A model generated the notes under the pieces. The model saw only the letters and a list, made by a program, of their open reading frames with translations. It searched no databases and was not told the origin of the DNA. Of a stretch of DNA of 64,000 nucleotides, positions 1-10,502 are shown piece by piece. The DNA comes from Neoaquamicrobium sediminum (GTDB taxonomy: Bacteria; Pseudomonadota; Alphaproteobacteria; Rhizobiales; Rhizobiaceae). How positions within the stretch are numbered: position 1 is the stretch's first letter; each line of letters starts with the position of its first letter. The stretch lies in the NCBI RefSeq assembly GCF_013240295.1, contig NZ_JABETK010000001.1, positions 992,001 through 1,056,000 of the forward strand, written 5' to 3'. A program made the position numbers and the translations under genes.

Positions 1-131
1 CGGCGGATTGCCTTCTGGAGGAAGCGGTTTTCCTGCTTGGCGATTCACGGCGGCCAAGTGTAGCCTTAATCGATGCGGCTCGGCAAAACTCCACAAGAAC
101 GAGCCACCCGGGGAAGGAAACAGACACCATC

Positions 132-2417
132 ATGCCGTTGAAAGACAAGTCCACGGAGGGCGGCCCCTCCGTCAGCCCTCAGGAAGCGCTCGATTTCCAC
201 GCCTCGGGACGACCGGGCAAGCTCGAGATCAACCCGACCAAGCCGATGGCGACCCAACGCGACCTTTCGCTGGCCTATTCGCCGGGCGTCGCGGTTCCGG
301 TCAAGGCCATCGCCGAAGACCCCAGCAGGGCGTTCGACTACACGACGCGCGGCAACATGGTCGCGGTGATCTCCAACGGCACCGCCATTCTCGGCCTCGG
401 CAATCTCGGCGCGCTCGCCTCCAAGCCGGTGATGGAAGGCAAGGCGGTGCTGTTCAAGCGCTTTGCCGACGTCGATTCGATCGATCTGGAGGTCGATACG
501 CAGGACGTCGAGGAGTTCATCAACTGCGTGCGCTTCCTTGGCCCGTCCTTCGGCGGCATCAACCTGGAGGACATCAAGGCGCCGGACTGCTTCATCATCG
601 AGCAGCGCCTGCGGGAAGTGATGGATATCCCGGTCTTCCACGACGACCAGCACGGCACGGCGATCATCGCGGCCGCCGGCCTCATCAACGCGCTGGAGAT
701 CACCGGACGCGACATGAAGACGGCGACGCTGGTGTGCAACGGGGCGGGCTCGGCCGGCATCGCCTGCGTCGAACTCGTCAAATCGATGGGCTTCTCCCCG
801 CAGAACGTCATTCTCTGCGACACCAAGGGCGTGGTCTATCAGGGCCGCAAGGAAGGCATGAACCAGTGGAAGTCGGCGCATGCGGTCAAGACGGACAAGC
901 GCACGCTGGCCGACGCCATGGACGGCGCCGACATCGTCTTCGGCCTGTCGGCACAGGGCGCGTTCTCGAACGCCATGATCCAGTCGATGGCCAAGAACCC
1001 GATTATCTTCGCCATGGCCAATCCCGATCCCGAAATCACACCGGAGGAAGTCGCCGAGATTCGCACCGACGCCATCATGGCGACCGGCCGTTCGGACTAT
1101 CCTAACCAGGTCAACAACGTGCTGGGCTTCCCGTACATCTTCCGCGGCGCGCTGGATGTGCGGGCAACCACCATCAACGACGAGATGAAGGTCGCGGCAG
1201 CGCAGGCGCTCGCGGCGCTCGCCCGCGAGGACGTACCCGACGACGTCGCCGCGGCCTACCAGGGCAACCGGCCAAAATTCGGCGCCAACTACATCATCCC
1301 GGTGCCGTTCGATCCCCGCCTCATCTCGGCGATCCCAGCGGCCGTGGCCCGCGCGGCGATGGATTCGGGCGTGGCGCGGCGGCCGATCCTCGACATCGAG
1401 AAGTACAAGCAGGAGCTTTCGGCCCGCCGCGACCCGATAGCCTCGACGCTGCAACGCATCTACGATCGCGTGCGCCGCCAGCCCAAGCGTGTCGTCTTCG
1501 CCGAGGGCGAGGAAGAGCAGGTAATGCGCGCGGCAGTGTCATACGTGAACCAGAAGCTCGGCACGGCGATTCTCGTCGGACGCGACGACCAGATCCGGGA
1601 GACCGCCCGGCACGCGGGCGTCGACCTCGACCGGCCGGGCATCGAGATCATCAACGCGCGTCTGTCGCGCCGCAACGCGGTCTATGCCGACCATCTCTAC
1701 GAGCGAATGCAGCGCAAGGGCTTCCTCTTCCGCGACTGCCAGCGGCTCATCAACAACGACCGCAACCACTTCGCCGCCTGCATGCTGGCGCTGGGCGACG
1801 CAGATGCGGTGGTGACCGGCGTGACGCGCAACTATTCGACGGCGCTCGAAGACATCCGCCGCGTGATCGATGCTAAACCGGGCCATCGCGTCATCGGCGC
1901 GTCGGTGGCGCTGTGCCGCGGTCGCACCGTCATCGTCGCCGATACCGCCGTCCACGACATGCCGGATTCGCTGGAGATCGCCGACATCGCCGAGGAGGCG
2001 GCCGGCTTTGCCCGGCGCATGGGCTACGAGCCGCGCGTTGCGCTTCTGGCCTATTCCACCTTCGGCCATCCGCAAGGCGAGCGCTCGGCGCGCGTTCAGG
2101 AAGCGGTGCGCATCCTCGACAAGAGGCGCGTCGACTTCGAGTATGACGGTGAGATGGCCGCGGACGTGGCGCTCAACCCGACCCTGATGCGGCAATATCC
2201 TTTCTGCCGTTTGTCGGGGCCTGCAAACGTGCTGGTCATGCCCGCATTCCACTCGGCATCCATCTCCACCAAGATGCTGCAGGAACTCGGCGGCTCGACC
2301 GTCATCGGCCCGATGCTGGTCGGCCTCAACAAGCCGGTCCAAATCGTGTCGCTGAACGCCAAGGATTCCGACATCGTCAACATGGCGGCCATCTCCGCCT
2401 ACAGTGCGGGGACGTAA
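132..2417 (+). CDS. maeB: NADP-type malic enzyme with C-terminal phosphotransacetylase-like domain
   Basis: Oxidative decarboxylation of malate to pyruvate in the cytosol, linking the TCA cycle to pyruvate and reductant supply. The 761-residue protein has the two-part layout of large bacterial malic enzymes: an N-terminal malic domain (YSPGVAVP near residue 56, FHDDQHGTA near 170), a Rossmann NAD(P) domain (GAGSAG near 205), and from about residue 440 a phosphotransacetylase-like domain that is regulatory rather than catalytic in this family. An ATG start is preceded by a GGAAGGAAA stretch. The N-terminal region resembles rhizobial Tme (NADP-linked) more than Dme (NAD-linked), from memory of those families, so cofactor preference is inferred. 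It stands alone, with no gene visible in the first 131 bases. Confidence 0.95.
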   Translation: MPLKDKSTEGGPSVSPQEALDFHASGRPGKLEINPTKPMATQRDLSLAYSPGVAVPVKAIAEDPSRAFDYTTRGNMVAVISNGTAILGLGNLGALASKPVMEGKAVLFKRFADVDSIDLEVDTQDVEEFINCVRFLGPSFGGINLEDIKAPDCFIIEQRLREVMDIPVFHDDQHGTAIIAAAGLINALEITGRDMKTATLVCNGAGSAGIACVELVKSMGFSPQNVILCDTKGVVYQGRKEGMNQWKSAHAVKTDKRTLADAMDGADIVFGLSAQGAFSNAMIQSMAKNPIIFAMANPDPEITPEEVAEIRTDAIMATGRSDYPNQVNNVLGFPYIFRGALDVRATTINDEMKVAAAQALAALAREDVPDDVAAAYQGNRPKFGANYIIPVPFDPRLISAIPAAVARAAMDSGVARRPILDIEKYKQELSARRDPIASTLQRIYDRVRRQPKRVVFAEGEEEQVMRAAVSYVNQKLGTAILVGRDDQIRETARHAGVDLDRPGIEIINARLSRRNAVYADHLYERMQRKGFLFRDCQRLINNDRNHFAACMLALGDADAVVTGVTRNYSTALEDIRRVIDAKPGHRVIGASVALCRGRTVIVADTAVHDMPDSLEIADIAEEAAGFARRMGYEPRVALLAYSTFGHPQGERSARVQEAVRILDKRRVDFEYDGEMAADVALNPTLMRQYPFCRLSGPANVLVMPAFHSASISTKMLQELGGSTVIGPMLVGLNKPVQIVSLNAKDSDIVNMAAISAYSAGT

Positions 2418-2494
2418 GGCGGACGGAACCGAGGCTGCGATTTCGAGTTTCCAACCTGCCGCGATGAGCGGGCGATGGGGATGAGGGTGACGAC

Positions 2495-3577
2495 ATGCTG
2501 ATCGCAGCATCGGCCTTGACGGTATTTCTGGCTGTCTCGACGATATTGCCGTTTCTGCCGCTGGCGCACGGCATCGTCCGGGTGGGCGACTTTCCCCGCC
2601 AGCAATCGCTTGCGACGGCGCTGTTCGTCGTCGCGGCTTCCCTGCTGCTTGGCGCCGAGGGCACGGCATGGCGCGTCATCCAGATCGTGCTCCTGGCCGT
2701 CGCCGTCGTGCAGCTATGGTTCATCCTGCCCTTCACACCGATCTGGCGCCGGCAGTCCGCCGATTTCGACCCGGCCACCGACAAGGGCGAGGCACTGAAG
2801 CTTCTGGCAAGCAACGTGAAGATGTCGAACGACAGGTTCGGCGAGTTGGAAAGCGAGATCCGAAAATGGGATCCCGACATCTTCGTGCTGATGGAGGTCG
2901 ACCAGCGCTGGCGCGATGCCCTTTCAACGCTTATTTCAAGCTATCCAACGGTCGTGGACCAGACGCAGGACAATTCCTACGGCATGATCCTGGCGTCGAA
3001 ATTGGCGCTATCGGACACGGTCGTCGAATGCCTGCTCACCGACGACGTCCCGTCCATCGTGACCACGGTGACCACGCCGGAAGGGCAGCGCTTCCGGCTT
3101 TACTCGATCCACCCGGAACCGCCGGTGCCACATCGCGGCACCGAGGGGCGCGACGGCGAAACCGCCCTGGTAGCGCTGAGGGTCAAGGACGAAACGCTGC
3201 CCGTGCTCGTGACGGGTGACCTCAACGACGTCGCCTGGTCGGGCACGACGGAACGCTTCCGCCGGATAAGCCGGCTTCTCGATCCACGTATCGGCCGCAA
3301 GGTGTTTTCCACCTTCGACGCACGTTTCCCGCTCATTCGCTGGCCGCTCGACCATCTCTTTCACTCGGCCGAGTTCCGGCTAAAGGCCATGCACCGGCTG
3401 CCGGCCTGCGGGTCGGATCACTTCCCGGTTCTTTTCGAACTCGTCCTGTGTCCGGACGAAGACGCGGAATCGGAAACCGAACAGGCGAATGGCGACGATC
3501 TGTCCCGCGCGCGCGAACTGGTAGGCGAAGCGAAGAAGCGCGACGAAGATGCGATCGGGACAGATTGGGAGGGCTGA
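2495..3577 (+). CDS. Membrane-anchored endonuclease/exonuclease/phosphatase (EEP) family protein
   Basis: A 360-residue protein with two or three N-terminal hydrophobic segments (roughly residues 1-25, 35-55 and 60-80), followed by an EEP-type fold. Visible family motifs are LASNVKMSN near residue 106, LMEVDQRW near 131, TGDLND near 240 and GSDHFPV near 308, the last being the usual C-terminal Asp-His pair. The family cleaves phosphodiester bonds in nucleic acids, lipids or small molecules; the substrate here cannot be told. The membrane-anchored form suggests the catalytic part faces the periplasm. The ATG follows a good GAGGGTGA site. It lies downstream of maeB and converges on olsB with only 12 bases between stops. 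The last 40 residues are charged and low in complexity. Confidence 0.85.
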   Translation: MLIAASALTVFLAVSTILPFLPLAHGIVRVGDFPRQQSLATALFVVAASLLLGAEGTAWRVIQIVLLAVAVVQLWFILPFTPIWRRQSADFDPATDKGEALKLLASNVKMSNDRFGELESEIRKWDPDIFVLMEVDQRWRDALSTLISSYPTVVDQTQDNSYGMILASKLALSDTVVECLLTDDVPSIVTTVTTPEGQRFRLYSIHPEPPVPHRGTEGRDGETALVALRVKDETLPVLVTGDLNDVAWSGTTERFRRISRLLDPRIGRKVFSTFDARFPLIRWPLDHLFHSAEFRLKAMHRLPACGSDHFPVLFELVLCPDEDAESETEQANGDDLSRARELVGEAKKRDEDAIGTDWEG

Positions 3578-3589
3578 GACAGCCCAACC

Positions 3590-4467
3590 TCAAGCCGCGA
3601 AGCGCTGTGCCTCGGCGCCGTAATAATTGATATAGCGCGCGGAGATGGTCTCGACCGGCAGGATGATGAAGACATCCGTCGTGCCGAAGTCGTGGTCGAT
3701 CACGCAACCGTCGCCGATCTTGGCGCCGAGCCGCAGATAGCCCTTGATGAGCGGTGGCATGGCGGCGAGCGCCGAGCGCGCGTTCACCGCCTCGGCCGGC
3801 ATCAGGTCCATCGGGTGATGGCGTCTTGCCACGGCAGGCACGCGCCAGGCACCTTCCGCGCTGCAATTATGGGCGAGGAACGACAACGCCTCGGCATGCG
3901 CCGCGGCACCGTGCCATGGAAGGAGGCGCAGCCGGTCATCACGCCGATGTCGTAATGGTTCACATAGGCCCAGATGCCCTGCCAGAGCAGTTCGATCGTG
4001 CGCTTCGATCGGTAGTCCGGCAGCACGCAGGAGCGGCCAAGTTCCAGAAAGCGCAGATGGGGATGTCGCGCGACCAGCCTGTCGAGCTCGAACTCGTCGC
4101 TCGAGTAGAAGCCGCCCGCAGCCGAGGCGCTTTCCTGGCGCAACAGCCGATAGGTACCGACGATCCTGCGATGGTCCGGCCCCTCGAGCGAGGTATCCAT
4201 CACCAGCAGGTGGTCGCATACATCGTCGAACCGGTCGGCGTCGCGCCGGTCCTGCATGCCCGCGGCAACCGCCCGATTGCCGAGTTCTTCCCGGAAGACG
4301 CGATAGCGCACTTCCTGCGCCGCCTCGATCTCGGCAGCGCTGCACGCAAGCCGCACCAACATCGTGCCGATTCGTCCCAGCGGCTCTCCAGCCAGCAAGG
4401 TACGGCCCTTGGCGCCCTGCCCGGCAAGGCAACTGCTTGCAGCACGTTCGGTCATGGCATCCTGCAT
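3590..4467 (-). CDS. olsB: Ornithine-acyl-ACP N-acyltransferase OlsB (GNAT-type), reading frame interrupted
   Basis: OlsB makes lyso-ornithine lipid by acylating ornithine with a 3-hydroxy fatty acid from ACP, the first step of phosphorus-free ornithine lipid synthesis. The N-terminal part (VRYRVFREELG, LELGRSCVLPDYR, IWAYVNHYDIGVMTGCASF) and the C-terminal part (EALSFLAHN, PPLIKGYLRLGAKIGDG, ARYINYYG) match the family but lie in two frames. They join at about 3904-3915 if one lost base is restored, giving about 292 residues, the normal length. The start at 4467 follows GAGGAGAA; an upstream in-frame ATG at 4524 lacks such a site. No olsA-like gene adjoins it. A sequencing deletion is more likely than a true pseudogene. 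Confidence 0.85.
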
Positions 4468-4582
4468 GGCTGATTCTCCTCGCCGCAGCCACTGATCTGT
4501 CGTGGCTATAAGGACAGACTGCAACAGGACTGTGACCTAATTCCACCCCGAGGCCGCGACAGCCGTTCTAATTAGCCGGCGC

Positions 4583-6874
4583 TCAAGTTCGGGAGTGGCT
4601 CTCAACAGCGTCCGCCATCGCAACCGGATCAACGGGTTTGGTCAGAAACCCGGTCGCCCCGTATGCAATCACGCCATGACGGGTCTTTTCCTGACTGTCG
4701 GCCGAGAGAACCAGGATCGGTACAGCCGGAAGACCCTTTGCCTCTTCGTGCTTGCGGATGTGCGCGATTGCGTCGAGCCCGTCCATGACCGGCATGTGGA
4801 GATCCATCAGCACGATGTCGTAGGCGTGCGCGCGGCGCGGCGCAGTCAACGCTTCGACCGCGGCCTTGCCGTTGCGCACCACCTCGACGCGGTGGCCCGC
4901 CTTTTCAAGCGCGGAGCGCGCCAGCAGGGCGTTGATCTCGTTGTCCTCGGCTATCAGAATGCTACGCGAGCGCGATGCCCGGGCGCGTTGACGGTCGCCG
5001 CCATCGACCGCGCCACCGGGTCCGGCAGATCTGGACGGTGATGCGAGAAGGACGCGCAGCAGCGTTTCGCCGCGGACCGGCCGGGCCAGAAACGTGTTGT
5101 AGCCGCTCGCCCGATATTCGGCGAGCTGGCCGCGATCCGTCGGGGCAATCAGCGTTATGGCTTCCGCCGGGTTCACGCCCGCTTTCTGCAATCTCTTGAG
5201 CAGCCGGCCATCCACGCGCTCCAGCGACGCATCCACCAGCACGACATTATAGCCCTGGCCACGAGCGTGCGCCGCCGCTGCCGCCTCCTCCGCAGTGCGT
5301 GCGATTTCGGCCAGCCCGCCATGCGCGGTTATGGTACGCGCGATCCCTTCTGCCTCCATCAGATTGCCCGATATGATGATCGCCCGGCAGTCCGCGAGCG
5401 CGCCTTCAAATTCCATCGGCCGTTCCACGGCATCCAGTACAGGCAGCAAGATGGTGAACTCGGATCCTTCGCCCGGCTCGCCATCGACAACTATTGAGCC
5501 ACCCATCGCCTCGACGATGCGCCGCGAGATCGCCAGGCCAAGGCCTGCGCCACCGTGCTTTCGCGTCGACGTTCCGTCCCCCTGCTCGAACTCGTCGAAT
5601 ATGCGGTCAATGTCCTTCTTCTGAAGTCCGGGGCCCGTGTCGGCCACGGAAACGCGCAGCCGCCGCCCCGGCTCCGTGTCGTAAATGTCCACGCTGACCA
5701 GCACGCCGCCGGCTTCCGTGAACTTGACGGCGTTGCCCACGACATTAAGCAGCACCTGCCGCAGACGACCGGGATCGGCGGAGACAAGTTCGGGAACGGC
5801 CGGGGCGACATGGCAGCCGAGCCCTATGCCCTTGCCATAGGCGCGGGGCGCCAGCAGTTCGACCACGTTCTCCACCAGTTCGCGCGGGCTCACCGGCTGC
5901 GGCTCCATATCGAAGCGGCCGACCTCGATTTTCGAATAGTCGAGCAGGTCCTCGATCAGCGCCAGAAGCGCGGAAGCCGACGTGGATACCGCGGCAAAGT
6001 AGGTCTGCTGCTCGGGTATCAGCTTCGTGTCGGCCAGCAGCTTGGCCATGCCCATGATGCCGTTCATCGGCGTGCGGATCTCGTGGCTGACGGTTGCCAG
6101 GAAGCGCGACTTCGCCTGGTTCGCGGACTCGGCGCGTTCGCGCGCATTGATGAGCGCCGTCTCGGCGCGCTTGCGAGCCGTGATATCGCGGGCGATGGCC
6201 CGGTGCGATACCGCGTTGTTTTCCTTGTCGCGCACCGAAAGCTCGATCCACGAGAACCAGCGTATGCCCGCCTCGGTCCGTATCGCCACATCGGCCGAGC
6301 TCAGGCACTCACCGTCGGCAAAGGCGCCGTCCGGCACCACGCCGATGTCGATGCCGAGTTCCAGAAGCTTTCGACCCACGAGCGCGTCGGGCTTGCAGCC
6401 GAGCATGTCGGAAAGAACGCGGTTGGCGTAGACGATGCGCCCCTCGCGGTCGCGATGAACGACGATGTCGCCCAGCGCGTCGATCAGCCCGTGAAAGTGT
6501 TCCTCGCTCTCCTGAAGCTCCCACATCTTGTCGGCGAGGTTTTCGATTTCCTCGCGGCTGCGGTTGACATTCTCGTCCAGCAGCGACGTCAGCCGGCTCT
6601 CCTTGCGCAACTCGAGGATCTGCATCACCAGGGCAGCGAAGCTGATGAGGAGAAGCCCGCCGGTGACGATGAGGGAGGAACCGGTGAGATGAGCGATACC
6701 GGCAAGCGACAGCAAAGCCGCAACGAGAGCCGGACGGCCCAGCGAACGACGTCTCGGCGCCTGAGGCGCATCCGGCGCCAGCGGCGGAGGGCTGACGCGC
6801 AGGCGCGCAGGCGCCGACACCTTTTCTGGCTCCGCTTCCGCTGCCGTCTCGAACTGGTTGTGCTCCACCGTCAT
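4583..6874 (-). CDS. Hybrid sensor histidine kinase with PAS and two receiver domains
   Basis: Inner-membrane hybrid kinase of 763 residues. Order: two hydrophobic segments at about 45-85, a short coiled linker, a PAS domain (about 125-240), HisKA with the phospho-accepting His in [10 protein letters not shown] (near 263), an HATPase domain with N, G1 and G2 boxes (about 370-490), a degenerate receiver (about 500-620) and a canonical receiver (about 640-755; phospho-Asp in [12 protein letters not shown], Lys in LTKPVDP). The first receiver has IIISGN where the acidic pair belongs and ARP in place of KP, so it is probably a pseudo-receiver, although an Asp (LVDAS) remains. No partner regulator is adjacent and the signal is unknown. 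Confidence 0.9.
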   Translation of the reverse strand: MTVEHNQFETAAEAEPEKVSAPARLRVSPPPLAPDAPQAPRRRSLGRPALVAALLSLAGIAHLTGSSLIVTGGLLLISFAALVMQILELRKESRLTSLLDENVNRSREEIENLADKMWELQESEEHFHGLIDALGDIVVHRDREGRIVYANRVLSDMLGCKPDALVGRKLLELGIDIGVVPDGAFADGECLSSADVAIRTEAGIRWFSWIELSVRDKENNAVSHRAIARDITARKRAETALINARERAESANQAKSRFLATVSHEIRTPMNGIMGMAKLLADTKLIPEQQTYFAAVSTSASALLALIEDLLDYSKIEVGRFDMEPQPVSPRELVENVVELLAPRAYGKGIGLGCHVAPAVPELVSADPGRLRQVLLNVVGNAVKFTEAGGVLVSVDIYDTEPGRRLRVSVADTGPGLQKKDIDRIFDEFEQGDGTSTRKHGGAGLGLAISRRIVEAMGGSIVVDGEPGEGSEFTILLPVLDAVERPMEFEGALADCRAIIISGNLMEAEGIARTITAHGGLAEIARTAEEAAAAAHARGQGYNVVLVDASLERVDGRLLKRLQKAGVNPAEAITLIAPTDRGQLAEYRASGYNTFLARPVRGETLLRVLLASPSRSAGPGGAVDGGDRQRARASRSRSILIAEDNEINALLARSALEKAGHRVEVVRNGKAAVEALTAPRRAHAYDIVLMDLHMPVMDGLDAIAHIRKHEEAKGLPAVPILVLSADSQEKTRHGVIAYGATGFLTKPVDPVAMADAVESHSRT

Positions 6875-6949
6875 CGTCGCGGACGATAGCGAAGAAGGCT
6901 TAGGGAAGCTTTTGGCCGTTCAGTACAATTTTAGCGAGCGGCGATGCCG

Positions 6950-7939
6950 TTACATTTCGATGACCAGACGGCCCCTCACCTTGCCGGCCACGATGTCGTG
7001 GGCGGCATTGACGATCGCGTCGAAAGGCATCAGCGTCGAGAGCGCGGTCAGCTTGCCGTGGTCGAGGTCCTGGCCGATGCGCCGCCAGGCCTCCAGCCGG
7101 ATTTCACGCGGCGCCATCACGGAATCGATGCCAAGCAGGGAAACGCCTCGCAGGATGAACGGCGCGACGCTACCCGGCAGGTCCATCCCGCCGGCAAGGC
7201 CGCAGGCCGCCACCGCGCCGCCATATGCCGTCATCGACAGCACGTTGGCCAGCGTGTTGCTGCCAACCGCATCGATGCCGCCCGCCCAGCGCTCCTTGCC
7301 GAGCGGTTTTGCCGGCGCTTCCAGTTCCTCGCGGGCAATGACTTCGGCAGCGCCCAGTTCCTGCAGGAAACCGGCTTCCGCCGGCCGGCCCGTGGAAGCG
7401 ATAACGTGATAACCGAGCTTTGAAAGTACAGACACGGCGACCGAGCCAACGCCGCCGGCAGCACCCGTGACGACGACCGGCCCACGTTCCGGCGTGATGC
7501 CGTGCCGCTCCAGCGCCATGACACACAGCATTGCCGTGTAGCCTGCCGTACCGACGGCCATCGCATCGACCGGCGTCATGGCCGCTGGCAGCGGCACCAG
7601 CCACTCGCCCTTGACCCGCGCGCGCCCGGCAAAGGCGCCATGATGCGTTTCGCCAACGCCCCAGCCGTTGAGAATGACGCGATCGCCGACCTTCCATTGC
7701 GCGTTGTCGGACGCAATCACCGTTCCGGCGAAATCGATACCGGGGACAAGCGGCCAGCGGCGGATGACGGGCGCCTTGCCGGTGATCGCCAGCCCGTCCT
7801 TGTAGTTGACGGTGGTTGCCTCGACAGCCACCGTCACGTCGCCTTCCATCAGGTCGTCTTCGCTGAGTTCCACCATGTCGACGGATTGGGTCTTGTTCTC
7901 GTCGCGCGAGACGAGCAGCGCCTTGAACGTGTCGGACAT
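6950..7939 (-). CDS. acuI: MDR-family NADPH oxidoreductase, acrylyl-CoA reductase (AcuI/YhdH) type
   Basis: Zinc-independent medium-chain dehydrogenase of 329 residues. Features are the N-terminal GroES-like part ([27 protein letters not shown]), and the Rossmann motif [12 protein letters not shown] around residue 150. The overall pattern is that of the YhdH/AcuI subfamily, whose characterised members reduce acrylyl-CoA to propionyl-CoA with NADPH, for example in 3-hydroxypropionate or DMSP metabolism. The chosen ATG is preceded by GGGAGGAA; the frame stays open 22 codons further upstream without a comparable site. Neighbours (hybrid kinase, lspA) give no functional hint. Substrate is assigned by family resemblance only. 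Confidence 0.8.
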   Translation of the reverse strand: MSDTFKALLVSRDENKTQSVDMVELSEDDLMEGDVTVAVEATTVNYKDGLAITGKAPVIRRWPLVPGIDFAGTVIASDNAQWKVGDRVILNGWGVGETHHGAFAGRARVKGEWLVPLPAAMTPVDAMAVGTAGYTAMLCVMALERHGITPERGPVVVTGAAGGVGSVAVSVLSKLGYHVIASTGRPAEAGFLQELGAAEVIAREELEAPAKPLGKERWAGGIDAVGSNTLANVLSMTAYGGAVAACGLAGGMDLPGSVAPFILRGVSLLGIDSVMAPREIRLEAWRRIGQDLDHGKLTALSTLMPFDAIVNAAHDIVAGKVRGRLVIEM

Positions 7940-8008
7940 GATGGCTTCCTCCCGGTGGCTGTTTCGGACGACTGTGAGGTGCTGTCGCGCGGAGGTCAAC
8001 AGCACCGT

Positions 8009-8497
8009 TTATTGCGCGCTGCTGCCCCGCGACCGCCGCCAGACGATGAACTCCTGAAGGATCACCAGCGCCGCGCCCACGGAGATGAAGGCATCGGCCA
8101 GATTGAAGATCGCAAAGGACCAGGTCGGCAGATGGAAGAGTATGTAGTCGATCACATAGCCGTGCCAGACCCGATCGATCAGGTTGCCCAGCGCGCCGCC
8201 GACAATGAGCGCGAAGCCGAGACGTGCGAGGCGGTGGTCCTCGTCGGTACGCAACGCAATCCACGTCACGACGCCCACCACACCCAGCGTCAGCACGAGG
8301 AGTGCGACACCGCTCAGGTCGGAAAACATCGAAAAGGCGATGCCGGTATTGTGCGTGCGGAACAGCGCCAGGAACGGCAGCACGTCGACCTGCACATGCA
8401 TGGCCAGCTCCGTCTCGACCAGATATTTGATGCACTGGTCGAAAGCCACCGCCAGGATGACGACGGCGGCGTAAAATCCCCGGCTGTTGAAGCTCAA
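8009..8497 (-). CDS. lspA: Lipoprotein signal peptidase (signal peptidase II)
   Basis: Inner-membrane aspartyl protease that removes the signal peptide of prolipoproteins after diacylglyceryl modification. The 162-residue protein has four predicted membrane segments and both catalytic Asp motifs: NLIDR (Asp108) and FNLADAF (Asp135), plus the conserved [10 protein letters not shown] near residue 49. Its ATG overlaps the stop of the upstream RNA methyltransferase gene by four bases, so the two are translationally coupled. The length is normal. Confidence 0.95.
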   Translation of the reverse strand: MSFNSRGFYAAVVILAVAFDQCIKYLVETELAMHVQVDVLPFLALFRTHNTGIAFSMFSDLSGVALLVLTLGVVGVVTWIALRTDEDHRLARLGFALIVGGALGNLIDRVWHGYVIDYILFHLPTWSFAIFNLADAFISVGAALVILQEFIVWRRSRGSSAQ

Positions 8498-9354
8498 TTC
8501 TCGTCCTTTCCGACCACCGGCAGGGCGTGCCTGCGAATTTCATAGAGCGCAACGCCGGTGGCCACCGCAAGGTTCAGTGAATCCGCGCGCCCTGCCTGCG
8601 GGATGCGGATCAGCGCGTCGCATGAAGCTGCCAGTTCATCCGGCAGCCCCTGCTGCTCGTTGCCCATCACCAGCACGACCGGCCCTTTCGCATAGTCGAC
8701 CGTGCGATAGTCGACCGATCCCTTCAGATGGGTTCCGACGACGGTCGCCTGGACGCCCTTGCGCCAGGCCAGGAATGCCTCCACGCCGGCCCTTGCGACC
8801 GGAACAGCGAAGACCGAGCCCATCGTGGCGCGCACCGTTTCCACAGAGAACGGATCGGTCGTCTCGCCGACCAGGATCACGCCTTTGGCGCCCACCGCAT
8901 CAGCCGTGCGGATCACCGTGCCGAGATTGCCGGGATCGCGCACGCGGTCCAGCGCGATCCAGACATCGCCGTCAGCGGGGCGGATGTCCTTGAGTGCGGC
9001 CCAGCGTTGCTGAAACACCCCCACCACCATCTGCGGGTTGTCGCGACGGGTGATGGCGCCCAGCACCTTCTCGCTTGCTTCCAGCACGAGGCCACCGGCG
9101 GCAACCGTGCGTGCGGCGATCTTTTCCACTATGGGATTGCCGCGCTGCGCCTTGGCGAAGACCAGCGTGCGGATCGTCCAGCCGAGATCGAACGCGTCGA
9201 TCACCAGCTTCAGTCCCTCGGCCATGAAGGCGTTCTGCTGGTCGCGGAACTTCTTCATCGCCAGGGCGCGGATGTCCTTGACGATGGGGTTCGAAAGGCT
9301 GGTGACTTCCTTCACCTGCCCGACACGCCGGTTGTCGCTCATCCCGCCACCCAC
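8494..9354 (-). CDS. TrmH/SpoU-family (SPOUT) RNA 2'-O-methyltransferase
   Basis: The 286-residue protein has an N-terminal substrate-binding region (about 1-100) and a C-terminal SPOUT domain. Family motifs: [21 protein letters not shown] near residue 120 (motif 1), [11 protein letters not shown] near 220 (motif 2) and [17 protein letters not shown] near 255 (motif 3). Such enzymes methylate the 2'-hydroxyl of rRNA or tRNA nucleotides using SAM; the exact target cannot be told. It overlaps lspA downstream by four bases and overlaps the 5'-most codons' region of the next methyltransferase gene's 3' end, forming a compact three-gene group on the minus strand. Confidence 0.88.
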   Translation of the reverse strand: MGGGMSDNRRVGQVKEVTSLSNPIVKDIRALAMKKFRDQQNAFMAEGLKLVIDAFDLGWTIRTLVFAKAQRGNPIVEKIAARTVAAGGLVLEASEKVLGAITRRDNPQMVVGVFQQRWAALKDIRPADGDVWIALDRVRDPGNLGTVIRTADAVGAKGVILVGETTDPFSVETVRATMGSVFAVPVARAGVEAFLAWRKGVQATVVGTHLKGSVDYRTVDYAKGPVVLVMGNEQQGLPDELAASCDALIRIPQAGRADSLNLAVATGVALYEIRRHALPVVGKDEN

Positions 9355-10364
9355 CTTGAAAACAACGAGGTTGAGAGCGCGCGGCCGGCGGATTTTTCGC
9401 GGATCACCAGCTCGCCCGACTGGACCTCGCCACCCATGCCCGCGAAGGTATCCCGCATGAGCGCGTGGATCGCGAAGAACGATGCGCGGATCGAGTAGGC
9501 CGTCAGCACCACTGCCAGTGGCTTGGGCGTCAGGATTTCGCGGCAGATGTCAGCCATAACCGGAAGGTCGTCGAAAAGCTGCCAGACCTCGCCCTTCGGC
9601 CCGCGCCCATAGGCGGGTGGATCGAACAGGATGATGTCGTAGCGGTTGCCGCGGCGTTCCTCGCGCTCGACGAACTTCATTGCATCTTCGCAGATCCAGC
9701 GGATCGGCTTGTCGGCCAGCCTTGCAAGCTGCTGGTTCTCGCGCGCCCAGCCGATCGCCTTCTTGGAGGCGTCGACATGGGTGACCTCCGCGCCCGCACG
9801 CGCGGCAACCAGCGAAGCAAGACCCGTATAACCGAACAGGTTGAGCACCTTCACCGGCCGGCCCGCCTTGCGGATCAGGTCTTCCATGTGGCTCCAGTGC
9901 GAGCCCTGCTCTGGAAAGACGCCGACGTGCCGAAAGGATGTGAAACGGCCGAGATAATCGATGCCGTCATGCTTCATCGGCCAGGTCTCGCCGAGCGGCT
10001 CCCTTTGAAAGCGCCAGCGGCCCATGCCTTCCTCGTCTGTATCGCCGGTGAAGACGGCATCGGCCCTGGCCCACTCGGCGGGCGGCAGCGCCGGCTGCCA
10101 GATCGCCTGACCCTCAGGACGCTCGATCACATAAGGCCCGTACTGCTCGAGCTTGCGGCCGCTGCCCGAATCCAGCAGCGCATAATCGGCACCGGGCTCC
10201 ACCTCAAGGATCAGCGGCAGCGTCTCGGCCGGCAGGGGGCCGGGTCTGCGCGTCAGCGGCCGCTTTACAGGCGGTTCCTCCCGCGCGGCCTGCCTGCGGC
10301 CGTCGGCAGCCTGCGGCCCGCGTGCGGGGCGTTTGTCGCGGCGCTTGTCTCGCGAGGCGTTCAA
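9339..10364 (-). CDS. Class I SAM-dependent rRNA methyltransferase, RlmI-like
   Basis: A 341-residue protein with a basic, disordered first 40 residues, then a Rossmann methyltransferase domain. Motif I is LNLFGYTGLASLVAARAGA (about 175-195), the acidic ribose-binding strand follows (THVDASKKAI), and the catalytic-type motif IILFDPPAYGRGPKG is near residue 250. The DPPxYG motif is shared with RlmI/RlmK-like 5-methylcytosine rRNA methyltransferases. The C-terminal end overlaps the downstream TrmH-family gene by 16 bases. The first ATG lies in a basic tail and the start may be further downstream. The modified base is not known. Confidence 0.85.
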   Translation of the reverse strand: MNASRDKRRDKRPARGPQAADGRRQAAREEPPVKRPLTRRPGPLPAETLPLILEVEPGADYALLDSGSGRKLEQYGPYVIERPEGQAIWQPALPPAEWARADAVFTGDTDEEGMGRWRFQREPLGETWPMKHDGIDYLGRFTSFRHVGVFPEQGSHWSHMEDLIRKAGRPVKVLNLFGYTGLASLVAARAGAEVTHVDASKKAIGWARENQQLARLADKPIRWICEDAMKFVEREERRGNRYDIILFDPPAYGRGPKGEVWQLFDDLPVMADICREILTPKPLAVVLTAYSIRASFFAIHALMRDTFAGMGGEVQSGELVIREKSAGRALSTSLFSRWVAG

Positions 10365-10502
10365 GGAAAGGGTCTCCGCATCTTGTCGCCCGCTTTTGGC
10401 ACAGGGTCATCCGCCTCGCAACAGAGCGTGGCGGGGTGCGGTCTCCTGACACGTTTGAGCGGAGCCATCTCCTATCATGTGCGGATCGAAAGGAGACACA
10501 TC

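Noticed and set aside
5555..6889. A 444-residue open frame antisense to the hybrid kinase gene
   Set aside because: The opposite strand has clear PAS, HisKA and HATPase motifs; this frame has none.
9465..10502. Long upstream extension of the VOC protein frame
   Set aside because: It is antisense to the RlmI-like methyltransferase; the VOC domain begins only at the TTG at 10503 with its own Shine-Dalgarno site.
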